Shown here one piece after another: positions 25,201 to 37,407 of a DNA stretch of 64,000 nucleotides. The notes beneath the pieces were generated by a model, which worked only from the letters and a program-made list of their open reading frames with translations, was not told the DNA's origin and did not search any database. A program made the position numbers and the translations under genes. The stretch is from Scatophagus argus. Its lineage: Eukaryota; Chordata; Actinopteri; Scatophagidae. Location of the stretch: contig NC_058497.1 in the NCBI RefSeq assembly GCF_020382885.2, positions 20,142,330 to 20,206,329 on the forward strand, written 5' to 3'. Every line of letters begins with the position of its first letter. Within the stretch, counting starts at the first letter, position 1.

Positions 25201-28200
25201 ATTCTTGTATCAGTTGTATATATTTATTTTACTGTTAAGCTTTTGTCATGGCAGTAAAATGTAAAATTTTATTAAGAAAATCAGCTGAGTTGCACTAGTA
25301 TGGTGGTGACAAACAGCACATATGACCAGGAAGTGGAGAAGGCAAAACCCACACAGCTCTGACCCTGATTCTTCAACAGACCAGTTTGCCCAGAGGACTG
25401 TGGTGGACACAGTGCAAACACAGTGTAACACATGCACTGCAAGGTACATTATAGCAGTTTTTTTTTTTTTACACTAGACCTTGCTTCAGAGGTAGGGAAA
25501 AGATGTAATTCAATCCCTTAATTATCTTGAAGAAATGGAATAGTAACTTAATGTGACTTTCCAAAGTGCCTTTCCAAGTAAATGACAAATAAGGCAAGCT
25601 GGAGTTAAATACTTGAAGTTAATAGGTTAAAAGCCTAAATACAGAGCAGAACAGCAACAGATTAGTTTACACAGTAAGGCAGGAAACATAAGGAAAATAT
25701 TTTGTAAATGTGGGTCAGCATAGAAAAAAAACAAACAGGAAAGTCAAAGTATTATAACACAACACAATGCAGCATAGATTTAAGACTCAGCAGCCATTCA
25801 AACAAAATGCCTGCCTCTTACACACATGGTCACACTCTTATTCCTTATTTTGGAAAAGAGAAACTCTGTGTGTGCTTGCGTGCACGTGTGTGTGTGTGTT
25901 TGTATGTGTGTAATCACTAAAATTACAGGGGACGTAATGGAGCACGGGGAGCCTCAGCCTCCTTTGGCTTTATTCCTCACAAACCAAGATAGCATTGCTG
26001 TGGCTTACCGCTCACATTCATGCCAGAGTCTGAAAATACCAGCCAGTGGACCACTTTTATAAGCTTTACTCCATACACATCCGAGACTACGTACAAAGTG
26101 GAAATTTATGACTCCCAAATATAGCTTACTCTGACTGCAACCGTGTCAAAAGAACTGAAACATACTGTTTGAATATTTTGAATGAAATCAACTTCTTGCA
26201 TTTTATCTTTTAAACAAACATTTTCACAAGGTTTAATATGGATCTAAAATTCACTTTTGAATTTGTAAAGCCTCTTGTCTCTATGTTTCTATCAATGACT
26301 CATTTGTGTGATTATGCTCACAAAAAAAGTGAAGTAAGGATGGATTTTCTTCCATTCAGGGGTTATAGCCATAATCTGTAATTTAGGATTTATTTCTGGT
26401 TAGTTTAAGATACTGCATTCATTCCTTCTGAGGTGGTTGTTTTTTTTTGGCGTGTACATTTAATGTCCATGCAGCCTGTACACCATGAACAATGAATCAC
26501 ACTCTCTTGTTTTGGTTTCTCAGAGTTTAAGTGTGTGTTTGGACTACCCAGTCATTTGTTGTCACACTCACTCATTGTGTCTTTACTTTCAGGAATAACA
26601 GCATTCAAATGGCCATTGATATTCAATATTGAGTTTATGTGTTGTGTTTAAAAAAAAAAACATTCAGCAAAACCTGTGGTGGGCTTCAAGTCAAATAAAG
26701 AGGCTCATAAAAAGAGGGGATAAAACCATCAAATTGCTTTTTTTGTTTCATCCCTTTCCAGAGTTTTTTTTTCTTTCCTGCTTTAAAGGTGCTCAGATAA
26801 TTAGCAAGGGGGACAGTCTGAGTGTCCTGTGGTGAATGTGTGTTGCTTATTAAGAGGCAAAGCAAAGCACTCAGAGTAATGCAGATGAAGGCTGGTCTTT
26901 TATTTTCCACTTAGGGAAAAATGTTGTTGATAGCTATTAATGAGACTAGGACTTTAGATGATAAGTGAGGGACACGAATGCATGATACAGTGTTCTACAC
27001 CCTGTAAGAAGCTAATTTAATGTCAATGATTCTCACTGCTGCTTTGATATGTGGATGAGACACACTGGCAGTGGCACCACACATACAAGAGTCGCAACAA
27101 TTTCTGTGTGATCTCACACGAGTGGTGGAGACTTAAGTCTCAGTACAGGTAGCTGCACTTTTCCATGTAGATTTGCTGGTATCGTGTTTCCCAGTGTTCA
27201 GTACTCTAGAAAAGCAGCAGGTTTCTCCACGCTAGTTTCCTGGATTGCCGCATCCCAGCTGCTGTATTTTGAATTCCAGTCTCCACTTGTGGTAGCACAT
27301 TATCTTCAGTCATGTTATAACCATTGCAGTGGACATGGAGAAACTGACAACATTTCTTCCACTGCTGGACACCAGAGAACAAAACTGTAATTTCTGAATT
27401 AATTGCAGTGGTAGCATCATGAGCAATGCATTTGTGCTGTTGAATTAAAGCCGTAACAGTAATGTGTTGCTGTTGTTTATCAGAATCTTATCTCTCTCCT
27501 TTTCCCTTAGCAGGTGCGAGCAGTAACCAGGTGGTTGTTCATGACAAAGTGAATGCTGTGCTGGGGAAGAACATCACGTTGAGCTGCAGAATAGAGGTGG
27601 ACGCCAACCTCAGTCTCACACAGAGCTCATGGGAACGTCGTCTTCCTTCGGGCACCATCACCTTGGCAGTATTCAACCCCGAGTTCGGGATCTCCATCTC
27701 TCCAGAGTACACCAAAAGAATCTCGTTTGTTTCCCCCTCTGCAAGAGATGCTACCATTACCATTGGAGGAGCTAGTTTTGCAGATATTGGGACCTACATC
27801 TGCAAAGTGGCAACATTTCCCCTGGGCAACACCCAAGCATCAACTTATGTTAACGTATTAGGTAAAGTAGAGCTCTGTCACTTCCCTTTTTCATTGTACT
27901 GAGTGCTTCTTTGCGTTGTTCTTAAGTCTCACTTTTCAAAGCAAGACATCGTTGGTTGTGATTAAGCAAAGCTGACGTGACCACTAAGTGTTTTCGCTGG
28001 AGGGGGAAAACAACTCCCTGAAGCTACCTAGCTTTTTAAGTCATTGCCTGGACAGAGGCCACGAAAGCTTAAATCCCTATAGGAATCTGCAGCTGGAAGC
28101 TGCAGCTGTGTAGAAGCTGCTGTGGCGTGTCCCACTCATCTTGCTCAACCCAGTGTCACTCACTGTGAAAAACTGTTACGTCGCATTTAAATTAATTTCA

Positions 28201-31200
28201 GTCAGTCTCTATAATGTTCTCCATAAAGGCACATACTCCACACAAAGTACTCATAATAACATTAGTGTGAAATATCCAGATTCGCGTCATGTAGCAACCA
28301 TGTAAACAGAATGCAAGAAAAACAGACCCAACGTTATGCAACTAGTTGCATGCGACAACAAGCTAATTGTAGGGTATGATACAGAGAGATTCTCATGACA
28401 TTCACTTGCATTTAACCAAGCTGCATGAAAAAGTTTTATTTGTAGCACTGGTCTTAAAAGTGCAGTGTGCAGCCATTTTTGTGGATGCAGTGAAGATTGT
28501 TGTTAGTTCTGCCCTCTTTACCCTTTGTCACTAATTATGAAATCATACATCAGGCTGAGTAATTGGTATTTATAAAGCTCTCACAGGCACTGAGGGAGCA
28601 GATGACGAACTTAAAGCTTCATTGTAAAAATATATAAGATGCTTTACCAGCGTGCACATGTAGCTTTACCGTAATTTTCTTTCTTATCAGTTTCATCTGT
28701 TTTTGGTAATATGTTGAGGCTGTTTGCCTTCTCTTGATATCTTGAAAACCCCAACAAAAGCAACATAGATACAATAAAAGACATCAGTACGATGAATAGA
28801 TCTGGTTGTTTATTGCTGCTTACATGAATATGACAAAAATTTTAAGGGGATTCTCATTGCTGTCTTTGCTTGGTTTTTGTATTGTGTACATATTCCACAC
28901 AGTGTACCCACCTTCCCCCTCCTCCTCCTCCTCCTCCTCCTCCGCCCTGTGGAACATGAACATTGAACTTTCTCTTTGGTCAGCGTATGTTTCAAAGCCC
29001 TAAATAGGTGGTTGCATTGCACTCAGGCAGAGCTGATGGTAGATTGCACTGTAGGCAGTTGTTTCTTGTCTCCCTGCAGAGAGTGAAGGAGACTCTGATG
29101 ACTAATGAGTGTTACATTGAGTGCTGCTGTGACAGCCACAGTGTCTGGGACCTCACAGAGTTCAGCTGCACCTTGCTGTCTTCTCCGAGCAGCTTCTCAG
29201 GCACGCCTCGTGTGAACACATACATGCACACCCATACTCAAATACATGCTTGGGCCAACTTTACAATTCAGAGCTAATTAGAGTGCAATTATGGAGGAAA
29301 TGTATGTTTTTCACAGTGTGATGTATGTCATGTTGGAATTTGGTTATGCCACTGTGTATCCTTCTTTAAGAGAGTGTTTCACAATAATGAGACCTAAAGT
29401 CTGCAGACTCAAGTTCTCAAGGCAGTGATAAGGAGTGGCCTCTTTGTTTCTGCTTTGATTGGGGTTGACTTGAACCTTTTTCACAAGGCTGGTCTGAGAA
29501 AGGCCAAGGAGGCTGTAGCACATCATCTGCATCATGCGCGGCACATCAGTATATGGACAATATATTTATTCTGAGCCTGTTTACACAGTGCACATTGAAT
29601 TTGTTTCATTCAGCTCCAACTCAGCTCAAAGTTCCCAGATTTGATTCATGTTTATACTTTGAGGCTTATGAGAGAGCACTTGACCTCATTTACATTCCTT
29701 TCAAATGAACTAAAGTAAATCAATGAAAAGGCTTAAATCCATAAATAATAGGCCTAAGTCACGACATGCATAATAATGATTAACAGGTGCACTGGACATT
29801 GATTTAATTTCAATACTCACACTCCTGATACAGGCCGCTGCTTGTATTTAATCAGTATCAGGAGACACTCAACACACAATATTTGTTTTGGCCTACCAGT
29901 TTCTCGCTATCTTTTTTCATCCCTGTGTCTGCAGCTTCTCGTAGAAAAATAGCCAAGCAGTGAGAAACAGTTAAACAGAAACTGCACTATACAGGACGTG
30001 AACCAAAAGTCCCCACAGGTCAGCAACAGGAAGGAACCAGAGAGGAAAATATGACACATAAAGAAAACGAATTAGAATGACCCTTTGTTTGAAAGTGCTG
30101 ACAGGTGAATAGGAAATTTAATGAGCAGCAGTTGTCGTTGTTAAAAACAAAACACTCACACACATCAATTTAGCGAGACAGATGTTATTGATGTGCAGTA
30201 CTGCTGCAGATAATTCTTTAATTTTGTAAGCTTCACTTCACATTTGATCTTTGTCTTCTGGCCATGAAGTGTATTATTTTATGTTTAAAGTTGTCTGTTC
30301 ATTCATGTTGTCAGAAAGATACCACTTTTTTTGCTGAGTCATAAAATTGAGAAATTGCCCCCATGGAAGGATTTTTAAAGTTTCAGAGAGTCTTTTTTCT
30401 GCGGTAAAGAATGTTCCCTTTCTACTTTCAGTCTATTCAATTGATGCAGGACTTTTACCAGTTTCTGTGAAGTGTGTGTCATTAAGCTATATTTTACTTA
30501 CACCTTCCTCTATGTCCTACATCGTCTTGTTCTTTTAACTGCCACTAATTGGGTCAACCTTAGCCGTCAGGTTACTTGCAGATAATTTTACTGATCTAAC
30601 CTGCTTGCCATGGGCGGCTTCATTTGCACAAAGAATTATGGTTGTTAAACTTGATCTTGGTCCTTGACAGCATTTAATCTTTGTCTTAACTCAAAGTTTT
30701 GTATAACAGCATTCACAGAAATGACAAGGCGTTGATTTCACAACTGCTGTAGATGAATGCAGCACACTCTGCTTTTTAGGGGTTCCCACCCTGACGTCAG
30801 TGCTCAGTGTGCATATGGGTATGTGGGCGGGAAAGGGCCAATGCAGCCAGTTTGCTGAGGGGAAATCTTTACCTTTCCCACTGAAGCATTTCCACTATTC
30901 CACAGTGTTCCCCTCCCTTCCTGACGGCAGCTCCAAATTAACACACCTCTCTGATTTAGTTATTCTGAGGCTTCAGCCAGCTCGCCTCCTAACATAGAGC
31001 TGCTACTGTTTATAGTCAGAGGCCTGCAAGGAGGGGCAGAGAGAAGTGAGTGAAGAATGTGAGGTGGATGACTGAGAACAGCATCCCCGCCCCTGCACTG
31101 AGTACAGGAGACGCCAGGTTTTATTTTTGGAAGAAGAGGGGTGCCAGTAGATATTTGAATTTGTTGCTGGACCTCCTGCTCGGCTAGGGAGGAGTACGAC

Positions 31201-34200
31201 GGCAGATGTCTTGAAGGTGATGGCCTTGTCTTGTGGATTAGGCTGATGTGTGCCCCACACGTGCTGCCTTTTAAAACTGTCACAAATGCAGTAAGTGGAA
31301 CAGCTGTTGTTGTTTTAAGAGGGACAGAGATGGAGGAGGTGCTGCACTGCAAGACAAAGAAATGAACACGACAGGGAACTTCTAGCAGTGGTACATTGCA
31401 GGAGAACCTTGTGTAACCTATGCAGCCAGTTTACTGCACTGTTCCTCAATTGCTTCTTCCCCTCCTTTAACATGTTTTGTATTTCTTTCTCTTCTTTTGT
31501 GAACTTTTCTAAGTGTCTTTTCTGACAGGTTGTGATTAATAAACATGGCCCCATATGTGTTTTTAGGCCAGTGCAGCATTATATAAGCTGTTTTACTGCT
31601 TTGCACAATAGGTAGAGGGTTGCATTACTCTGGCCACGTCCCTTTTACGTGGATCTGTTTTGCCTCTCTGTTGAGAAAATCCTTGTTACGTTTAAACCTC
31701 CGGTTATTCTCCAGAAGCCGGTATACTGTTACCCCAGCTCTACAGTGCTGAGAAGTGTACAGTAACTTAGCTCCTCATCTTCCAGTACAGCAGAGTCAGA
31801 TATAAACACACCACAGTGTTTACTGTCAGTGGTGTTAGGTTTTGCAAATTAAAGGTTAAATATATGGTATTTAAAAAAAACAGCAAACAGCCATTTGCTA
31901 AGTAAAGATATAGTGGAGAATTGGTATCTGGAACAGAAAGTGTGTTTTTTGAGATGCACTCCCCCCCCCCCCCCCCCCCCCCAACGTTATTGAGTGATGC
32001 TTGTGTTTGATAGGTCTGAGATGCTGAATCTCTAGTGTGATATCTGTGATATCTACTGGCAGAAATTTAACCTTTTAATGTTTTTCCTCAAGTCATATCC
32101 ATACTTCAGCTACTGTTATGCTTTGCTAGAGCCATACAGTGGGACCAAAAGATTACCCTCGATCAAACACGCCATGTTTGACACACAACAATAAAGATGT
32201 CTCCACTGAAATGCCTCCATATAGTTGAATAGCATGGTTCATCAATTTTTAAGGCATATATGTGAAATGGAAGAAGTCAGTCTGCTCTATCTGGCAGTTA
32301 AGTATGCTAAGGGCACTTCCTTCTGTCCATGCACTGTATGATGGACATTATTTATTCATATACATACACAAAAAGATCAATATTCATTTTGTGATCTTTT
32401 TTCCACTCTGCCATTTCCACTCCTCCCTCCTTTTCTCTGACTCTCCTATTTGCTCTCTTTTCACAGTGGAGCCGAAGGTCTATGTGTCCGCCGGCCCCAC
32501 AGCTCTGCTGGATGGTGGGAACGAGTCACTGGTCGCCACCTGCATAGCTGAGCGTGGCCGTCCTGCTGCTGAGGTTTTCTGGGAGACGGAGCTGTATGGA
32601 AGAAGTGAGAGGCAAAGTCAGGATGAGCCCAACGGCACCAGCACTGTGCGTGTTCACTACATGTGGCAACCTCAGAGCTACGCCCAGGGCAAGACCCTCA
32701 CCTGTGTGGTGCGCCACCCAGCCCTGCAAACAGAGTTTCGCATACCCTACATACTCAATGTTCAGTGTAAGTGCAGAAGCATAATTAATTCCTGTTGTGT
32801 CTTTTCTTACAACTGACAAATTAAAGTCAGGTAATCTTATATGTTCCTTTTTTCATTGAAAAGACCAGAACAAAAAGTGAATTGATTCCACTACTTACAT
32901 CAGGAAAAATTCAACATTTCGAGCCCAAATTGGCTTTTCAGTTACGGGGGCAGATGTTTAGTTACAAAAGAATCATTTCCCAATGTAATAAAATAGTAAT
33001 TAAAGAAGGAGCACTTTGCATGTGTTTTGCACATGGATTGTCCAAAAACATCTCAATGAGGCACATCACCACACTGCGTGATGATGAACATTGGGGCTGT
33101 AGTGTACTTCAAGTCAATCCCACATACGCCGTCCTGCTGCAGTAAATGGCTCACTAAATCCATGGTCCCCAACAAATGCACAAAAATGCAGCAAAAATAT
33201 CAAATGTCTGCAGTCTCACAATTTTCAAAGTTGGTCTGAGTGGTTTTATGGCAGCATCCTATCGCCATCTTTCACCTACTGCGCTACATTGTTTGTGATC
33301 AGCTTGCTTGCCACCTTGTACTGAGCTAAGTACTGTGGCTGCTTAATTAACTGTGTAAGGTTATGTTGCTCAATAAATTTTTATTTGTTATCATAAGAGC
33401 TTTTAATTTCAGTGTTAGAAAAGCAGAAAATCTTGGTTCTCAAAGTTACCAAGTTGTATAGTCATGATCAGCACATGTAGAACAGTAATGATTATTATAG
33501 CCAGGTACAATATATCCTTTCAGTATTAGCCCATGATAGCTTGATTTATGATTAGCCTGCTCACTGCCTTTCCTTGTTTGCCTATAAAGTAGCCATTTAA
33601 ATGGTCATCTTAATGTTATGATCATTGATGCATACTTCCTAAGGGTTAGTGTCTGTTTGGACTGTGTGAGTGCAGGCTAATGAAGGTATTTTATGAAATA
33701 TTGATCAGGCCTCAGCAGCAACACGAGTAGCAGAAGGCTGCAGGGGGCAGCGGATGGAGACGTGGAAAAACCAAGGTTAATACCGGAAGAAAGAGGCTCT
33801 CCAGCTCAATAAATCATGTCAAATGCAGAGGCAAGGGATTTTAAGTGCAAAAGAAGCACAATTTCAACGTTGAGCTGCGTGAAAAGGGTCAGTGAACGCG
33901 GTCAGCTGAGGCACCTTCCTGTGTGCTGTAATGAGTTCCTCATTTGTCCTCCAGAGAAATTAAAATGAAAAATTGGATATCTAAGTTGGTGTTTGTCATG
34001 TTTTATTACAGTGGCATGTGCTGGGCTTCATTTAGGCGTCCTCCTGCCTTCCTTTGTTTTTTTGAGGCAGTGGAGTTTATTATTAGCTGCAGTACATCTA
34101 CTGTCTGAGTGATTCTGTCATTTTCTAGCTTTCCACCATCTCGGGGTCATTTGTTTGTTCTCTTGGCTCTCGTTCACCAGCAGATGCAGTACTCTGCTAC

Positions 34201-37200
34201 AGTCCTGCACAGCCTTTGTTTTTGTCATTGCTTGTTACTGTGCTTATAATGCACACTTTGTTCCTTCTGGAAAAGTTCATTTGTCATCAGGCTGCTGGGT
34301 TCACAATGATTGATTATTGAGTTCTAGACTTTTACCCTCTAATATAGAAACAAAATACTTTTTGGTCAGCACAGCCAGCTTTAGCTGGTCAAAGAATCGA
34401 TAAATAATATATTGTTATTTTATTTTGTTTTGCAGTTGCACCAGTGGTATCAGTAATAGGAATTGACAAAAATTGGCATGTGGGTCAAGAAAATGTGAAG
34501 TTCACCTGTGGTGCCAAAGCCAACCCACCTGCCCATCACTTCACATGGATCAGGTCAGTATCTCCAAAAACTGCATTACTGTGGATTTTTTTTATTTTTT
34601 TTTTTATTTTTTTAAAAAAAAGGTTTGATTTTTGGAACTGCTACATTGGTATGGATTTTTATTCTACACATAAGTTTAGGTGTAGCAAAATTGTAACAGA
34701 ATTTTACTCTCATCAGAGTAAGCAGCAACCTCTATGGCTAAATGTTAAAACAAATGCAGAGGTGCATTAAGATGCAGTTTCTCTGATCATGGCTTAATGT
34801 AGGCTTCAAAAAACTCTAAACACTTTTGAAATGAAGGAAAGAAGCCCTAAGTTCTCATTGGAAATAGATGGTCATACATTTTCCAAGCTTTCAGTCGTTA
34901 ATCGTGTTGGATTATGTTAGAAAATAACTAGTTCTGACCACGTTGGATGGCAAAAGTGATTCTTGCTGTTCAGCCACACTCTAGGATGGACTACAAAGTC
35001 ATGGGGAAGGACGGGATGCGATAATCTTTTAAGTATGGGGACAGCAGCGCACATTTTCAGACAGTCTGTTCTGAAAGACATTCATAGTGTCTCACTGGTT
35101 TGAATCCCTGAAAAGGCAGTGAAATATAAAGTGCTTGAGAGAAGAAGTTCAAATCCTGTTTACTTACCCTGTCTGCCAAATCACAGCCAGAAGTTGGTTT
35201 GCCAGTTTTGGGAAGTTAGAGAAATTGTTGTATACTGGACTTGGTAGTGCTACAAACAAATTCAGGGGCTGCGTCCTTGTAAGGGTCTCAGGTGCTGCTT
35301 GGTATTGTATTTCTTTTTCAAATTGTTCTTTTTATCCTGGACAAGTTCAAGTAAGATCTCACTCACACAGTTAAATGTGGGGTATAATGAAACTTGCCTG
35401 AGTTTTAACACTGCCATTTAGCACTTTGGTGGCTGCAACAACGCATTTTGACAACAATTGACTTACAATTTTGCTTAAACAGGCAAAAGAGTAGTTTTTT
35501 GCTTCAACGTGTCATTAAGTAAATGTTGATTGCACAATGTAATGGCCATAGAACAACAGCACTGTCGGCATTTAGATTGGTTCCCTGTAAACCTTGCTTT
35601 CATTATGCAATTTTGTCTGCCACGGGTACGAAATACCCCAGGAAAATGAAGGCTGACTTGCGATCGAATCAGGCTGGCAGACTGGCACCATTTCTGTCTG
35701 CTTTTATGTCTCCATTGTAAACTAAATGAATGAATGAACTCACTCTTTGGTCCTGTGTTGTTGGTAGCTGCTTCTGTATTTGTGTTTGGGGGGGGGGTTA
35801 GATCTAAACTTGGTGTCAAACTTAGATTAAGCAGCAAAGTGAAGAAGCGTAAGTCTATAAATTACCTCTGGCATAACTTTGGAGACCGGATACTGGAGCT
35901 GTCAAATGCCCTGCTGCACCCATTGGGACTCCCTGCTATAAATAAAAGATTCCAAATGGTTCATGCATCAAAACAGCACTGGACTATTGGCAGCTCTTTG
36001 TCATCATCTTGCTTTGAAAACAAGAAATATGGTCTCATTTGAGCTGACAGTACCAGTAAAGTCTAGACAGCCAAGCTCTTTATTTTCTCTTTTTTTCCCT
36101 CCTTTCTTTTTTTGCCCTGATGTTGAAACCTTGTGTTCTTGTTGAGAGCTTTTCCCCTGGACTTGATGATAGTGGAGTCAGTTTAAATTATCGCAGCCAT
36201 GTGATCATATAATAGTTGCAACAGGCCTACAAGTCAACACAACCAGCAGAACTGTGACGTCACTGCAAGACATGGATAGAGCCTTCAATTATACGAGTAA
36301 TAAAATAACATGAACTTCTGTGTGTGATGGACTGTATGCTGTGAGACTGATGTAACGTTTTGTTTTTGCACAGGTTGGATGGACTGATGCCCGAGGGTGT
36401 TGAGATCTCAAACAATAGCTTTGCGTTCACTCGCCCGTTGGATCGCAATGACTCTGGTGTATATCGCTGTGAGGTGATAAACGACATCGGTCTCCGCAGT
36501 CACGACGTAAACCTTTGGGTACAAGGTAAGTTTTTAGTTGTTCGCTCAGTTTTTTGCTAACCATCTGCTTACTTAAGTAAATAACCTTTAACACCTGAGG
36601 CCAAAAGAAGACTGTGCCTTTTGACATCCATTGAGCCTTTTTTGATGTTAGATTAACCCCTCAGTACGATCGGCCCTCAGTTCAACACTTCTGGCACAGC
36701 TAAGCCGCCATATAAATGTCCCAGCGCAGATCCACTTTCACACATTCCTGGCAACAGAAGAGCACGGAGTGCAGATAAAGAGTATCCAGTACCCAACATT
36801 TCCACTGTTGTGGTTTCGGCAACATTAGATTTCTCAGATAAGGAAGAGCGTGTTTACCCCTGCTGGTTCAGCAGAGTGTGCACCCATGTAACCTTTTTCT
36901 TTGTTTTGTTTGAGGTCAGGTTTCGCAGCGGGACATAATGAATTGTGTTCACAGATTTGCAATATACAGAAGTATGTGGTTGTACTCCCCGATGTTTGTT
37001 ATTCAACAATATATTGTGCTCTTAAAGCTGGTCTGTATGAAATGTGTTCAAATTATTTACTCAACACTTTACAGATTAAGACTAATAGCCCAAGAGGGGA
37101 CTTCCCCCTGTTCACTGAAAGAGATTTCCCTACATTTGGATTTGTTAAATGCCGCTGATTCATTGACATAAATCCTTGTCAGAAAACTCACAGCGTACTA

Positions 37201-37374
37201 AACGACTCCCGTCTGCTTCCTCTGTCTGTCCATGGTTTTTTACTCGAGTCCATTATCGTAAAGTCAGGGCGTGGATCCTGAGAACTCTGCATCTCTTTTT
37301 ATTTTCATTTCTCCTCTGCTCCTTTTAATCCTTTTCCAAACAAAGCAACTGCTGCTTTTGGACATGTACTCGGC

Positions 37375-37407
<33 letters not shown>

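Larger units (their letters stand above)
13242..27513 (+). other. nectin3 intron 1 (14.3 kb)
   Basis: A long first intron, the usual location of regulatory elements in nectin genes. Contents noted: a 206-codon open frame on the minus strand (13758-14378) with no recognised homology, an (AC)n microsatellite (14847-14872), a 170-codon plus-strand open frame in ATTA-rich sequence (22146-22658), and a TG-rich tract (25867-25911). The rest is AT-rich sequence in which I see no exon or intact transposon. Confidence 0.6.
27862..32466 (+). other. nectin3 intron 2 (4.6 kb)
   Basis: Non-coding. It contains a (CCT)n tract (28918-28943) and an uninterrupted C22 tract (31961-31982). The acceptor is preceded by a good pyrimidine tract (about 32395-32466). 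No exon or transposon was recognised. Confidence 0.6.

Noticed and set aside
30960..31352. 130-codon open frame on the minus strand in nectin3 intron 2
   Set aside because: No recognisable domain, overlaps other frames of similar length, and has low-complexity serine/threonine-rich composition.
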